DNA of 64,000 bases from Nostoc sp. TCL26-01 (GTDB lineage Bacteria > Cyanobacteriota > Cyanobacteriia > Cyanobacteriales > Nostocaceae): contig NZ_CP040298.1 in assembly GCF_013393945.1 (NCBI RefSeq), positions 151,846 to 215,845 of the forward strand. The letters run 5' to 3'. The translations under genes and the position numbers were made by a program. The notes beneath the pieces are model-generated. The model was not told the DNA's origin and made no database searches. It was given only the letters and a program-made list of their open reading frames with translations. Shown one piece after another: positions 1 through 8,851 of the stretch. Every line of letters starts with the position of its first letter. Positions within the stretch are counted from its first letter, which is position 1.

Positions 1-2
1 AA

Positions 3-284
3 GTCAAAAATGATTTCATTTATGCAACAAAACATCAGATTATCGGCACTGGTCAAATACAACCCAAAACTGTGAAAAAGTCTGCTTTCGTTTTGGGAGA
101 ACGTGTGCTGTTGTGTTTCCCCAATCACGGCACAAAGCAAAGGTTGATTTTGGGGATTGAGCTAATCGAAAAGTCTTGGTTCTATTTGGTCGAGTTGGCA
201 TTACCTACTTTTGAACAATCACTTATCACGAGCAATCGGTTTTCTTTGGTACGAGAAGAAGATTTGGTGCGTGTGAATGTCTAA
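3..284 (+). CDS. C-terminal part of a hypothetical protein (5' end outside window)
   Basis: The reading frame is open from base 3 and has no stop before base 282, so the gene probably begins upstream of the window. The first internal start-like codon is a GTG at 72, which I do not believe is the real start, because the frame upstream of it reads like protein (it includes FIYATKHQIIGTGQIQ). The visible 93 residues are small, beta-rich and basic. The style is like the DUF1392 proteins of Nostoc plasmids, but I cannot confirm this. The end is 40 bp before the KilA-N gene on the same strand, so the two may be co-transcribed. Confidence 0.5.
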   Translation, partial: VKNDFIYATKHQIIGTGQIQPKTVKKSAFVLGERVLLCFPNHGTKQRLILGIELIEKSWFYLVELALPTFEQSLITSNRFSLVREEDLVRVNV

Positions 285-324
285 GCAATTACCAACAGTT
301 TGAACAATAACGGGAGAATTAATC

Positions 325-1062
325 ATGTTGACACATTTATGGCGAGACTCTGAAATCAACCAGATGCCTCAAGATGTCGAGATAAATAAATACAGCATTC
401 CCAAAGGTTATGTGAATGCAACGCAAATGTGCCATGCCAACAATAAATTTTGGGGACATTACAAAGAAAGAAAGTCTACAAAAGCTTATTGGATAGCACT
501 TTCAAACGACATCGGAATTCCGATATCGTCTTTAATCATTGAAATTGATGGCTATGGCAATTCTCAAGGAACTTGGGTTCATCCAGAAATAGTGATTGAT
601 TTGGCGCAGTGGGTATCTGTTGAGTTTCGCTTGTGGGCCAACCGAACTCTGATGAAAGTGATGACAGTCCAAGAAACTGTACAGCAGCAATCTATGACCC
701 AAATCCAGTTACTCGCTGCAATTGCACAACAAATGGCCGAACTTGAACAACGTTTAATTCAACAGCAACCACAGCAAGCCGAAATCTTGCGCCGACTCAA
801 AGATGTCGAAATCGAACAAGACAGGTTCAACACACCCTGCGGTCATAAATACAGCATTGTCGGTTTTGCTAATTTACAGGGGTTGGAAATCTCAGTCAAA
901 GAAGCAGGTGCTAAAGGACGAAAAGCCAGCGCATTGTGCCGTAAACAGGGTATCGAAATCGAACGCATTCATGACCCCAGGTTTGGCAGAGTTGGCTTGT
1001 ATCCCGAAAGTATTTTGATTGAGGTTTTTTCTAGTAATTCCAGAGATAAAGCGATCGCCTAG
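325..1062 (+). CDS. KilA-N domain protein
   Basis: Residues about 15-110 match a KilA-N DNA-binding domain: YVNATQMC near the start, then TWVHPEIVIDLAQWVS and FRLWANRTL towards its end. KilA-N domains occur in phage and plasmid antirepressors and DNA-binding proteins. A Gln-rich, probably coiled-coil stretch (about 113-165) follows. A second small C-terminal domain (about 168-240) contains YSIVGFANLQG and ends in PESILIEVF. The ATG is preceded by GGGAG at a good distance. The role is likely regulation of plasmid genes, which is inference. It sits just upstream of the replication region and ends in a HIP1 octamer. Confidence 0.8.
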   Translation: MLTHLWRDSEINQMPQDVEINKYSIPKGYVNATQMCHANNKFWGHYKERKSTKAYWIALSNDIGIPISSLIIEIDGYGNSQGTWVHPEIVIDLAQWVSVEFRLWANRTLMKVMTVQETVQQQSMTQIQLLAAIAQQMAELEQRLIQQQPQQAEILRRLKDVEIEQDRFNTPCGHKYSIVGFANLQGLEISVKEAGAKGRKASALCRKQGIEIERIHDPRFGRVGLYPESILIEVFSSNSRDKAIA

Positions 1063-1520
1063 TACAGGACAGAACGATCGCTCGTCAATGGCAATTGCTT
1101 CAGCATTCATTTGTTAATGTAACAGTTTATCTTTACAAAACTTAAGAATTGGCGAGATGGCTGCATTTGCTAGTCAAAAAGTAAAAAGCAACCGTACACA
1201 AAAGAGCCACGATTGCAGGAGGAAAATAGGTTGTTTAATTCTTCACGATTGTCAACAAAATTCCGCATTCTTTTCAAAAACTGAAACAACTGACTTCACA
1301 CATAACTGCGATCTTCTCAAATTCCCTCACTCATCAGGAGAACCATTCGATGTCAAACATTCAAGAAAACATTAACCAGTTAGAAAAAATCAACAGCGCT
1401 GCGATCGCATGAGTTTTAACCCAATTTTCCAGAATGGTGTAAAGTATTCCTACTTTAGTTCAAATGTACTATTAACTCGGATTTAGTTTTTTAACCAGTG
1501 TCTATTTTTCAGCATTTCAA
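1063..1520. other. Intergenic leader region upstream of rep
   Basis: This stretch lies between the KilA-N gene and the replication gene. I see HIP1 octamers at 1051 and 1401 and no convincing full gene. A very short ORF at 1350-1412 (20 codons, starting MSNIQENINQLEK) has a good AGGAG seven bases before its ATG. It could be a leader peptide or the start of a truncated gene. The ORF at 1157-1375 looks random. Iterons were not obvious. The replication origin may lie here or inside rep, but nothing in the sequence settles this. Confidence 0.35.
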
Positions 1521-1542
1521 AGCGGTATGACCACATACCGCT
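1521..1542 (+). promoter_or_regulatory. Perfect hairpin just upstream of rep
   Basis: AGCGGTATG (1521-1529) and CATACCGCT (1534-1542) form a perfect 9-bp inverted repeat with a 4-base loop. It lies 30 bases before the preferred rep ATG at 1573. There is no T-run directly after it, so a simple terminator is unlikely. It could be an operator for a repressor or an RNA structure controlling translation or copy number. Confidence 0.55.
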
Positions 1543-1572
1543 AACTTTTCCGTGCGTCTATCGAAGGAAATT

Positions 1573-4500
1573 ATGAATCTCGAACCACATCACTTAAAAG
1601 AATGGCTCAGTAGTGGCGTTGACGAAGACATCATCACGCTAAACGTGCGATCGCTCGTCGGCACAACACCCTATGATTACCTTTTGTACAGCGATAAAAT
1701 CTCCCGTCGCAACGATGGACGGTTGCGGGACAGGGACTTGAAGAAATACCAACACATTGAACACGGCGGTTGGTGGTGCAGTGGTGTTGACCCCTTGGCT
1801 GACTATATTTTAATGATGTGGGGCTGTTTCAAACCAGACCATCCCCGCCGCGACAAACAGAAAATCCACAAGTTCATTAAATATGAGCATCCTTACAGGG
1901 AACAAACACGCGCATTTTTCCTACAAGTAAGTCGCCATATTTGGGTAAAAGTCTCGAATCGTTGCGGTATCCCTATTACAGAAGAAGACCTGCAACATCC
2001 TGGTGGCTTTTGGCACTGGGTTTGGAAAAACAATGTGCCAGTCGTGATCGTAGAGGGAGCTAAGAAAGCTGCTTGTTTACTCAGTGCTGGTTATGCAGCG
2101 ATCGCTATCCCCGGTGTTAACGCTGGTTACCGCAATCCCTCTGATGAATACGGTACTGCCATTGGTAAACCATCTCTCATCCCTGATTTGAAACATTTCG
2201 CAACAAAGGGCAGACAAATCAACATCTGCTTTGACCACGATACTAAACCCGAAACCGTCCAGCGAGTGCGAACTGCAATTAGTCGTATGGGGCGATTGCT
2301 GGTTGCAGAAGGTTGTCAGCTGCGAGTGATTGACCTACCAGGACAAGAAAAAGGTGTTGATGATTTTGTCGTTGCCCAAGGACAAGATGCTTTTCACGCA
2401 CTCTACAACACCGCCGAAACATTGGAACTGTGGGAGATTAAGCTGTTTACTTTGTTGACCTATCCCCCATCCATCGCACTTAACCAAAGATTCCTCGGTC
2501 AGTTGATTGTACCCGAAGACGAAAAACTGATTGTCCTCAAAGCTCCCAAAGGCACTGGTAAAACCGAATGGCTGTCTCAGGAAGTCGCTAAAGCACATGA
2601 CCAGGGAAGGCGGGTCTTAATTATCACTCATCGTATTCAATTAGGTGAAGCTTTGTGCGATCGCTTCGGGGTCAACTATGTCACGGAAATGTATCATTCC
2701 GAAACCAAAGATTTCTTAGGCTATGGCGTGTGTGTAGATTCGTTACATCAAGAAAGCCAAGCTAGATTTAATCCCAACGACTGGACTAATGATATTGTGA
2801 TCGTTGACGAGTGCGATCAAGTTTTCTGGCATCTACTCAACTCTGGGACAGAAGTACAAAAGCGCCGGGTTTCCATTCTTAAAAACCTCAAGCAGCTGAT
2901 CCAAAATGTCTTGGGTAGTGAGCATGGGAAGATTTATTTCTCTTCTGCGGACGTGTCAGATACCGATGTCAAGTACGTTCTAACTCTTGCGGGAGAATAT
3001 CGGGTTAACCCGTTTGTGATCGTAAATAATTATCAGCCCAATTCTGGCAATTGTTACAACTACTCTGGCAGTAACCCGAAGAATCTCATTGCCGCACTGG
3101 ACAAAGCCATCAATAAAGGAGGGCATTATTTACTCTGTTGTTCTGCTCAAAAAGCCAAGTCTAAATGGGGAACACAGGTTCTAGAAGAACGCTTTCGGCG
3201 CAAATTCCCCCACCTGCGAATTTTGAGAATTGATAGTGATTCCGTATCTGAACCCAATCATCCAGCTTTCGGGTGTATCGCTCACCTCAACGAAATTCTC
3301 ACACAGTACGATTTGGTTATCGCCTCTCCAAGTCTAGAAACTGGCGTGTCGATTGACATCAAGGGACATTTTGATTCAGTGTGGGGGATATTTCAGGGAG
3401 TGCAGCCTGTTAATTCTGTACGGCAGATGTTAGCCAGACTCAGAGAGACTGTTGACCGCCATATTTGGGTGAGAGAGTGGGGTATGGGGAATGTGGGCAA
3501 TGGCTCTACATCTGTAGGTGGATTGCTCAGGAGTCAACACGTTGCGACTCAGGCTAACATCGCCCTGTTGTCGGCTGCTGATAATGATGATTACAGCTTT
3601 ATTGACCAGAATTTCCAGCCAGAATCATTACAAACTTGGGGTAAACGGGCTTGTGTGATCAACGTCGAGATGCGCTGCTATCGGGAGTCTGTACTTCGGG
3701 GATTGGTGGCGGATGGCTATACTATTAGGGATGCAGCCGATGCTGATGATGATGAAGGTGGGGCAGTAATAGAGTCCGTTAAAGCCGCATCTGTTGAATT
3801 GTATGCTACAGAATGTCAGGCGATCGCCCAATCTGAGGAACTGTCTGAAACCGAACTCAAGAAGCTGCAAGACAAACGTGCTAAAACAAAGACCGAACGA
3901 CATCAACAACGTAAAGCTGAATTGTCCCGTCGCTATGAAGTTGATGTTACGCCTGATTTGGTAGAGAAGGATGATGACGGCTGGTATCCTCAATTGCGGA
4001 TGCACTACTATCTGACTATGGGGCGGGAGTTTCTCACAAAACGTGATGCTAAACGTGCTAAGACGCAAGCTGAAGCTGGAGAGAATGCTATTTGGAAACC
4101 TGATTTTAACAAGGGGCAGATATTACCTGCTGTGTTGTTACTGGAAAATCTCAATCTGTTGCAGTTTCTTACACCAGATGTTCAGTTACGTGGCAGTGAC
4201 GAGAAGATGCTGAAGTTTAAAGCAAAAGCTGTAGAGAATCGCTATGTCATCAAGAATTACTTGAATGTGAGTGTTTCAGAAAAACTGACTCCTGTAGCGA
4301 TCGCACAGAAATTATTAGACAAGATTGATCTGCGGCTGTCTTATGTGGGGCGGTTGGGGCCAAGGGAGAAACGGGAGAGTGTCTATAAGTTTGTTGCGCC
4401 TGATGACCAGCGTGATTCAATTTTCGGGCAATGGCTTAATCGAGATGAAGCATTTTCTTGTGAGTCGGTGTCAGTCACTCATAATATAGATTTAACAACA

Positions 4501-4758
4501 CCAATGACTGACACACCTAATACTCCCCAACAATTAAATGAAGCTGCTCTTGGCTGGAAAGGTGTGAAACTGAGGTTGCAGCAGGGTTTGGAAAACGCTG
4601 GTCGGTTCTATACTGAGCTTATCTCTCAAGTTGGCGAGGCTGTTGGTGTTGCTGATGGGGAGCCGTTTTGGAATGGGTATCTAGGGCAGTGGCAGGTGGC
4701 TGTTAGCTTTGCCAACGGGTGTAAGTCTGTGGTGTACGATTGGTTGGTGGTGGTGTAG
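1573..4758 (+). CDS. Large plasmid replication protein, CyRepA1-like (DUF3854 plus helicase)
   Basis: About 1061 residues. The N-terminal part is a DUF3854 domain with Toprim-like motifs: EGAKKA at about 161, DHD at about 219 and GVDDF at about 260. The second half is a superfamily-2 helicase core: Walker A KGTGKT near 330, DECD near 413, a SLETGVSID motif near 590 and a Q-L-R-E motif near 620. This architecture is that of the large cyanobacterial plasmid Rep proteins called CyRepA1. An in-frame GTG at 1552 would add seven residues. I prefer ATG 1573 because AAGGA lies four bases upstream. It should initiate plasmid replication. Its N-terminal domain is homologous to the C-terminal part of the relaxase at 32509-37314. 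Its 3' end is duplicated at 5735-5942. Confidence 0.85.
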   Translation: MNLEPHHLKEWLSSGVDEDIITLNVRSLVGTTPYDYLLYSDKISRRNDGRLRDRDLKKYQHIEHGGWWCSGVDPLADYILMMWGCFKPDHPRRDKQKIHKFIKYEHPYREQTRAFFLQVSRHIWVKVSNRCGIPITEEDLQHPGGFWHWVWKNNVPVVIVEGAKKAACLLSAGYAAIAIPGVNAGYRNPSDEYGTAIGKPSLIPDLKHFATKGRQINICFDHDTKPETVQRVRTAISRMGRLLVAEGCQLRVIDLPGQEKGVDDFVVAQGQDAFHALYNTAETLELWEIKLFTLLTYPPSIALNQRFLGQLIVPEDEKLIVLKAPKGTGKTEWLSQEVAKAHDQGRRVLIITHRIQLGEALCDRFGVNYVTEMYHSETKDFLGYGVCVDSLHQESQARFNPNDWTNDIVIVDECDQVFWHLLNSGTEVQKRRVSILKNLKQLIQNVLGSEHGKIYFSSADVSDTDVKYVLTLAGEYRVNPFVIVNNYQPNSGNCYNYSGSNPKNLIAALDKAINKGGHYLLCCSAQKAKSKWGTQVLEERFRRKFPHLRILRIDSDSVSEPNHPAFGCIAHLNEILTQYDLVIASPSLETGVSIDIKGHFDSVWGIFQGVQPVNSVRQMLARLRETVDRHIWVREWGMGNVGNGSTSVGGLLRSQHVATQANIALLSAADNDDYSFIDQNFQPESLQTWGKRACVINVEMRCYRESVLRGLVADGYTIRDAADADDDEGGAVIESVKAASVELYATECQAIAQSEELSETELKKLQDKRAKTKTERHQQRKAELSRRYEVDVTPDLVEKDDDGWYPQLRMHYYLTMGREFLTKRDAKRAKTQAEAGENAIWKPDFNKGQILPAVLLLENLNLLQFLTPDVQLRGSDEKMLKFKAKAVENRYVIKNYLNVSVSEKLTPVAIAQKLLDKIDLRLSYVGRLGPREKRESVYKFVAPDDQRDSIFGQWLNRDEAFSCESVSVTHNIDLTTPMTDTPNTPQQLNEAALGWKGVKLRLQQGLENAGRFYTELISQVGEAVGVADGEPFWNGYLGQWQVAVSFANGCKSVVYDWLVVV

Positions 4759-4776
4759 GTCAAAACGCCGATATTC

Positions 4777-5208
4777 TTATGGCGGTGGATGCAGACCCGC
4801 CGAGGTTAGAAGACGACGCAAGTTAACGACTCCAACTCGATTCAATTGCAGAGCTTCTACTGTTGCTCGACCCCAGGAAGTTTTACCAATAACCTGGGTA
4901 AAATCATCGTTCCAGCTAAAATGCTCTGACCACATCTGCTGACGAGGATGAAACAGCGCCACCTCTTGTTGGGTTTCTGGATCACAATGACTGGTTTTGG
5001 TATACTTTCGACCATTACAACCAAAACATGACCAAGCTAAATTTTCTGCGCTAGTTTTTCCACCTGCCTGACGGGGTTTGATGTGTTCTACTGTGAAACT
5101 GTCAGGAGAAAATTCTTCTGGGCATCGGCAATATTCACAAAAATTTTTGGCTCTGTTGGCTACTGTCCGTCTTAGTCTAGCAGATACTCGTTCAAATTCA
5201 GGTGGCAT
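4777..5208 (-). CDS. HNH endonuclease (pair 1)
   Basis: This 143-residue protein has a zinc-binding HNH fold: FCEYCRCP near 23-30, the catalytic VEHIKPRQAGG near 44-54, and SCFGCNGRK near 62-70. A conserved tail follows, FHPRQQMWSEHF. The start overlaps the end of the upstream gene (5198-5593) by 11 bases, so the two are translated together. The same gene pair occurs at 57594-58387, where the HNH protein has an equivalent HPRQDLWHEHF tail. HNH proteins of this size may be nucleases of mobile elements or toxins, and the biological target is unknown. It lies immediately after, and convergent to, the rep gene. Confidence 0.85.
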   Translation of the reverse strand: MPPEFERVSARLRRTVANRAKNFCEYCRCPEEFSPDSFTVEHIKPRQAGGKTSAENLAWSCFGCNGRKYTKTSHCDPETQQEVALFHPRQQMWSEHFSWNDDFTQVIGKTSWGRATVEALQLNRVGVVNLRRLLTSAGLHPPP

Positions 5209-5593
5209 GGAATAACTCAGACTCCGACAGAAATTGAAGATTCAAGGTCAGCAAGTCTATATTCCTTAGCTTTGCTAACTCCATAAGAGCTTGCAGGCGT
5301 TCTACCCTCCACTGTTCTAGCCTATCCTCATACTGGAGCAATTCTTCATGTTCGATGTCAGTGAGTTGGCCCCACTCACAACGCGCGCGTAATTCCTTTA
5401 ATCGTTTTTGCTCATCAGGAGTCAGGCGACGTTCGATGACTTCAAGCAGGGCTACCTCAATCGGATTGGATGCAGCTCGCACTGGAGGTTCAGACAAAAA
5501 TTCTAATAATTGAACTACAGCAGTTAACCTCTCTTCTGACAACTGCTCAATCAGTTTGATCGCTCTTGTGCGAATATCAGTTACTGGGGTCAT
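5198..5593 (-). CDS. Small helical protein paired with HNH endonuclease (pair 1)
   Basis: 131 residues, almost all predicted helix and rich in Leu and Glu, with no enzyme motif. The C-terminal half (LTDIEHEELLQYEDRLEQW, then LMELAKLRNIDL) resembles the same region of the 120-residue protein at 57594-57956 (LTPTEEQLWQSYQYLEHVV, then AKARAFVKLQ). Both are followed by an overlapping HNH gene. A role as partner, adaptor or antidote of the HNH protein is inferred from this fixed pairing. Confidence 0.7.
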   Translation of the reverse strand: MTPVTDIRTRAIKLIEQLSEERLTAVVQLLEFLSEPPVRAASNPIEVALLEVIERRLTPDEQKRLKELRARCEWGQLTDIEHEELLQYEDRLEQWRVERLQALMELAKLRNIDLLTLNLQFLSESELFHAT

Positions 5594-5734
5594 GGAAAAT
5601 CATGCAAGTCTATCTCTAATCAGATTGTACTCAGACCGAGCGGGTTTTTCGATAAATATTTCACATTCATCACTGATATTCAATTACACAAAATTCCTGA
5701 AACAGTTACCCAGGTCTAAAATACCAACCTGCAA

Positions 5735-5942
5735 GGATGGAACGGGCTGAAGCTGAAAATGCACCTTGGGCTAGATAGCGCGGATCAGTTCTATACTCTC
5801 GCTTGTTTCCAAAGTCGGCGATGCTGTTGGCGTGGCTGATGGTGAGCCGTTTTGGAATGACTATCTGGGAAACTGGATGGTCTGGGTTAATTTTGCCCAG
5901 GGGTGTAAGTGTGTGGTGTGCGATTGGTTTTTTGCGGTGTAG
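5735..5942 (+). pseudogene. Duplicated, frameshifted remnant of the rep 3' end
   Basis: This stretch repeats the last ~210 bases of rep (about 4552-4758). With one frameshift near 5810 it translates as GWNGLKLKMHLGLDSADQFY followed by VGDAVGVADGEPFWNDYLGN and a final CDWFFAV before a stop. The intact rep ends GWKGVKLRLQQGLENAGRFY, VGEAVGVADGEPFWNGYLGQ, YDWLVVV. The helical/HNH gene pair lies between the two copies. The minus-strand ORF at 5706-5978 is only its shadow. Confidence 0.85.
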
Positions 5943-5974
5943 ATCAATAAAGCTTTGGTAAAGAGTTGAGTAAT

Positions 5975-6562
5975 TCAAGCTTCAGATTTCGTCTCACCAG
6001 CTTTTCTAGAGAAAGCAATTGCACCAACTCCAAACAATATACCTACTAGGGAATTGGGTTCGGGTACTGATATAGATGAAGAACTCAGGGTAATATTGGC
6101 AGCAGAATCTTGATAGATGTATGTTCCTGCCCTTCCCACTTCACCCGTCAAGGTAATTTGCGAGCCGGAGATTCTTTCTAAGGTATATCTAGGAGCATCA
6201 AAAGCAATACCAAAATCAATCACTAAACTCCAATTGAACCCAGAATCAAGCTCAAAATCGACATCCGGGGTTAAGTTACTGCCATTACTAGAGCCTCTCT
6301 TCAAATTCAGGTCTAGATTGTTGACGGATAGCTCCCAATCGCTCAAAGTCCCGTCCTTTGAATAAACCACAAATCCCGAATATTCGCTCTCTTCTGGCAA
6401 AAAGTTCGTAAGGAATGGGGTAGTAGCATCGACTAAGGTAAAATCGCCGGAAAATTCTTGTCTAGTGAGAATAGCTCCCAGCACAGGAGTAGTATGAAAT
6501 ACACTTGCAACTACCAAACCAATCACGGCGACGCTAACTTTGGGGAGTCGAACTTGATTCAT
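5975..6562 (-). CDS. PEP-CTERM exported protein
   Basis: 195 residues. An N-terminal signal peptide (about 1-29, hydrophobic VAVIGLVVASVF, ending near LGA) leads into a beta-rich exported domain. The C-terminus carries a PEP-CTERM sorting signal: VPEP near 168, a hydrophobic stretch, then RKAGE. Such proteins are exported and processed by an exosortase in the envelope. No exosortase gene is in this window, so processing would rely on the host chromosome. The function of the exported domain is unknown. Confidence 0.8.
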   Translation of the reverse strand: MNQVRLPKVSVAVIGLVVASVFHTTPVLGAILTRQEFSGDFTLVDATTPFLTNFLPEESEYSGFVVYSKDGTLSDWELSVNNLDLNLKRGSSNGSNLTPDVDFELDSGFNWSLVIDFGIAFDAPRYTLERISGSQITLTGEVGRAGTYIYQDSAANITLSSSSISVPEPNSLVGILFGVGAIAFSRKAGETKSEA

Positions 6563-6784
6563 GGAAGGGGTATGCTATTTAAAATTTCTCAACAGATGGT
6601 ATCACATCCAACACAACTTCCGATACATTCGGCGTATTCCTGCTCTTATGTGCTTTAAGCAAGGTAAGTTGACCAAAACAATAGTCGGTTATACTCGATA
6701 CTTACTGCTCCAGAAGTAATAGGGTGAGATTTTTATAGTATTTCTGTACTATACAAGAAATTATGGACAATAGCGATCGCCCCA

Positions 6785-7498
6785 CTACCGTGTTGATTTG
6801 TGTTTTACTTTGCCTAAAAATGCTATGGCATTCCCCCAGATGCCAAGAGCTAAAATTCCTAAGATAAAGGATGGTTCGGGGATAGAGGTAATTCTGCGAA
6901 ACTCAATTGGCGTGTTGACAATCAAATTACCATTGGCCGTGAAAATTTGGTCTAACGAGTTAACACCGTTATTAAAGAAAGTTACGTTGGAAACTACCTT
7001 GCCACCAGTACTTGTTGGGCAACCATTTGGGGCATTAGTGCCTATGTAACGATTCTCTTGCCAGGTGAGTGAGAGGTTACAACTTGTTGTAGCTATATTG
7101 CTAATATTAATGATTCGCTGTTGTTCTGGTTGATTACATAGCCCACGTAAAATACCACTGTTGAGAAAACTACGAATGCTGAGGTTGACTACAGAATTTC
7201 CCTCACTAAAAGAATAAAACCTGATGCGCTCGAAAACAGTACTTTGCTGTTCTAAATAGACATTTTGTGAATTAGAGAATAAGTTACCATCGTCTAGTTG
7301 CACACTACAGTTAGACATGGTGATGGGTGTAGTAGTAGGGTTAGAAGCCATTTGTTGAGCATTATCAAAAAAACCTGTGAACCACTGCGCTACTTCCTTA
7401 ACCTGTGTTGAAAGTGGCGGAGCAAAAGCAACAGCACGACTGGGAAATACTAATACTGAAAGTAAAAACGTCAGAGAATATACCTTTAGTTTATTCAT
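6785..7498 (-). CDS. PEP-CTERM exported protein, second
   Basis: 237 residues. It has a signal peptide (residues about 1-25, LTFLLSVLVFPSRAVAFA). The middle is rich in Asn, Ser and Thr with three or four scattered Cys. The C-terminal sorting signal begins IPEPSFILGILALG and ends in basic residues (KVKHKS). It is not obviously homologous to the neighbouring PEP-CTERM protein at 5975-6562 outside the signals. The two are on the same strand but 220 bases apart. The exported function is unknown. Confidence 0.75.
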   Translation of the reverse strand: MNKLKVYSLTFLLSVLVFPSRAVAFAPPLSTQVKEVAQWFTGFFDNAQQMASNPTTTPITMSNCSVQLDDGNLFSNSQNVYLEQQSTVFERIRFYSFSEGNSVVNLSIRSFLNSGILRGLCNQPEQQRIINISNIATTSCNLSLTWQENRYIGTNAPNGCPTSTGGKVVSNVTFFNNGVNSLDQIFTANGNLIVNTPIEFRRITSIPEPSFILGILALGIWGNAIAFLGKVKHKSTR

Positions 7499-7766
7499 AC
7501 ATTTAGTTGTAAATTTTCAAGCTAAACAATGCTGATTCTCTGATAAATCATACTAGGTGTTCAGATTTTTACAACATAGGAAAGGTAGCAATACCGAATT
7601 GTGATGCTCCCGAAAGGATCTGGCAAGGGCATTTTTTAGCTTTCATACTTGTGGAAGACGTAATCTATCACCAAGAGAATTGTCATTATGGCAATAGGGT
7701 TCTTTGTAGCGCACTGGAATAGTTATAGAAAGAACTGACGCGCTTAACAGAAATAGGGATACTTAT

Positions 7767-7967
7767 ATGAACAAAACGACAAAGAACACACTCGGTTCTG
7801 GGATGGCTGATGAAGATTGGTTTAGCTTAGGAAAATCTGATGCCTGGGCTGGAAAACCCAAAATGCCACCTGAACAAGATGCTCAATCGGCAAGTATGTA
7901 TGACCTGGGTTACAGCGAGGGAGAGATTAAACATCCGCCAACTCAAACTCCAAAGGCTCCTCAATAG
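7767..7967 (+). CDS. Small hypothetical protein
   Basis: 66 residues, polar, with a central motif FSLGKSDAWAGKP and DLGYSEGE. The spaced G-x-x-D/E motifs suggest a short conserved cyanobacterial family, but I do not recognise it. An ATG at 7767 begins a clean frame. It stands alone, followed by a convergent gene. Confidence 0.5.
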   Translation: MNKTTKNTLGSGMADEDWFSLGKSDAWAGKPKMPPEQDAQSASMYDLGYSEGEIKHPPTQTPKAPQ

Positions 7968-7995
7968 TCAGAAATCGTCAAATCGTGTCGCATTT

Positions 7996-8352
7996 CTACA
8001 CAGTATCATCCATCCAGCCGCAGTCAGAGTTTAGGTAATCCCAATGCACCCTTGCTGTATAGTCGCGGTCAAAGGATGCACCGCACTGGGGACATTTACC
8101 TGTAAACATCGGATGCCAGTCAATCAGTTCTAGCTGTTGTTCCCGTGTCCAGCGCTGTTGCGGTTGCAAAATCAACTCGCCATTGTAATAAGTGGCCCCT
8201 TCTGGCTCCCACAGTTCTAGCGGCTCGGCGTTGGGGTCTTCACGAAAGTCTAGGCAGTTGTTACTGTCTACCCCCGTTGGGTGAATAGCACAGACGAGGT
8301 AAGGGTTGTGGGCATACAGGAGACAGCAATCGCATTGGGGGATTTTTGGCAT
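7996..8352 (-). CDS. Cys-rich hypothetical protein with zinc-ribbon-like motif
   Basis: 118 residues. An N-terminal cluster (CDCC near 7-10, then C at about 22) and a C-terminal CPQCG near 90 suggest metal binding. The middle contains ELWEPEGATYYNGE and QRWTREQQLELIDWHP. It looks like a conserved cyanobacterial hypothetical family with no known role. The start ATG at 8352 is well placed. The neighbours give no functional hint. Confidence 0.6.
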   Translation of the reverse strand: MPKIPQCDCCLLYAHNPYLVCAIHPTGVDSNNCLDFREDPNAEPLELWEPEGATYYNGELILQPQQRWTREQQLELIDWHPMFTGKCPQCGASFDRDYTARVHWDYLNSDCGWMDDTV

Positions 8353-8474
8353 ACTACCAGTTATACACCATGATTTTTCCTCTAAGAAATTTTATTGGTA
8401 GTAATTTACACAAATCACTTTCATCTCTAAAATTAAGAAGCGATCGCTCTAACGAACGATAAATTGCACTTTTT

Positions 8475-8708
8475 ATGAAGTATCAGATTTGCGACTTGGA
8501 AGCGACTCCAGAATGGCTCACTATTGAATCGATTGATCACATTGTCGAGTGTTTGGAGGCTTGCCAATCGCTAGAAATGCTGGCTGATTTACGGGCAATC
8601 TTCCCCAGGAGGGCGCTACGCTCGGCAAGCATCAAAGTCAGTAAGGCGCAACGCCAAAGACTGGTTCAGTGGTTGCAAGTGTTGAATCAAGAGGAAAAAG
8701 CTGCATAG
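8475..8708 (+). CDS. Small hypothetical protein carrying an in-frame dispersed repeat
   Basis: 77 residues, mostly helical (residues about 17-45 and 55-72). The middle, RRALRSAS, is encoded by a short dispersed repeat (about 8606-8630, containing ggcgctacgctcggcaagc) of a kind common in Nostoc genomes. The repeat appears to have inserted in frame without breaking the gene. Function unknown. Confidence 0.5.
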   Translation: MKYQICDLEATPEWLTIESIDHIVECLEACQSLEMLADLRAIFPRRALRSASIKVSKAQRQRLVQWLQVLNQEEKAA

Positions 8709-8851
8709 AGTTTTCAACAGAGGAAAAGCGATCGCTTGGCTCCATTGCCCCTAAATTCTTCAAATCATTAATACATTAGCCCAAAAGATAGACACATTTT
8801 TGAAAAGTTGAAGCACACTGGTAAGAGCAAATTCAACTTTTAAATGATGGT

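Noticed and set aside
1157..1375. 72-codon ORF upstream of rep
   Set aside because: Composition looks random (many Lys, His, Ser, Cys), it has no good ribosome binding site and resembles no family. It overlaps the short leader ORF at 1350.
3628..4068. Antisense ORF of 146 codons within rep
   Set aside because: It lies wholly inside a well-supported gene on the other strand and its residues are typical of a mirror frame.
5706..5978. Minus-strand ORF of 90 codons
   Set aside because: It is the mirror of the rep-tail remnant at 5735-5942.
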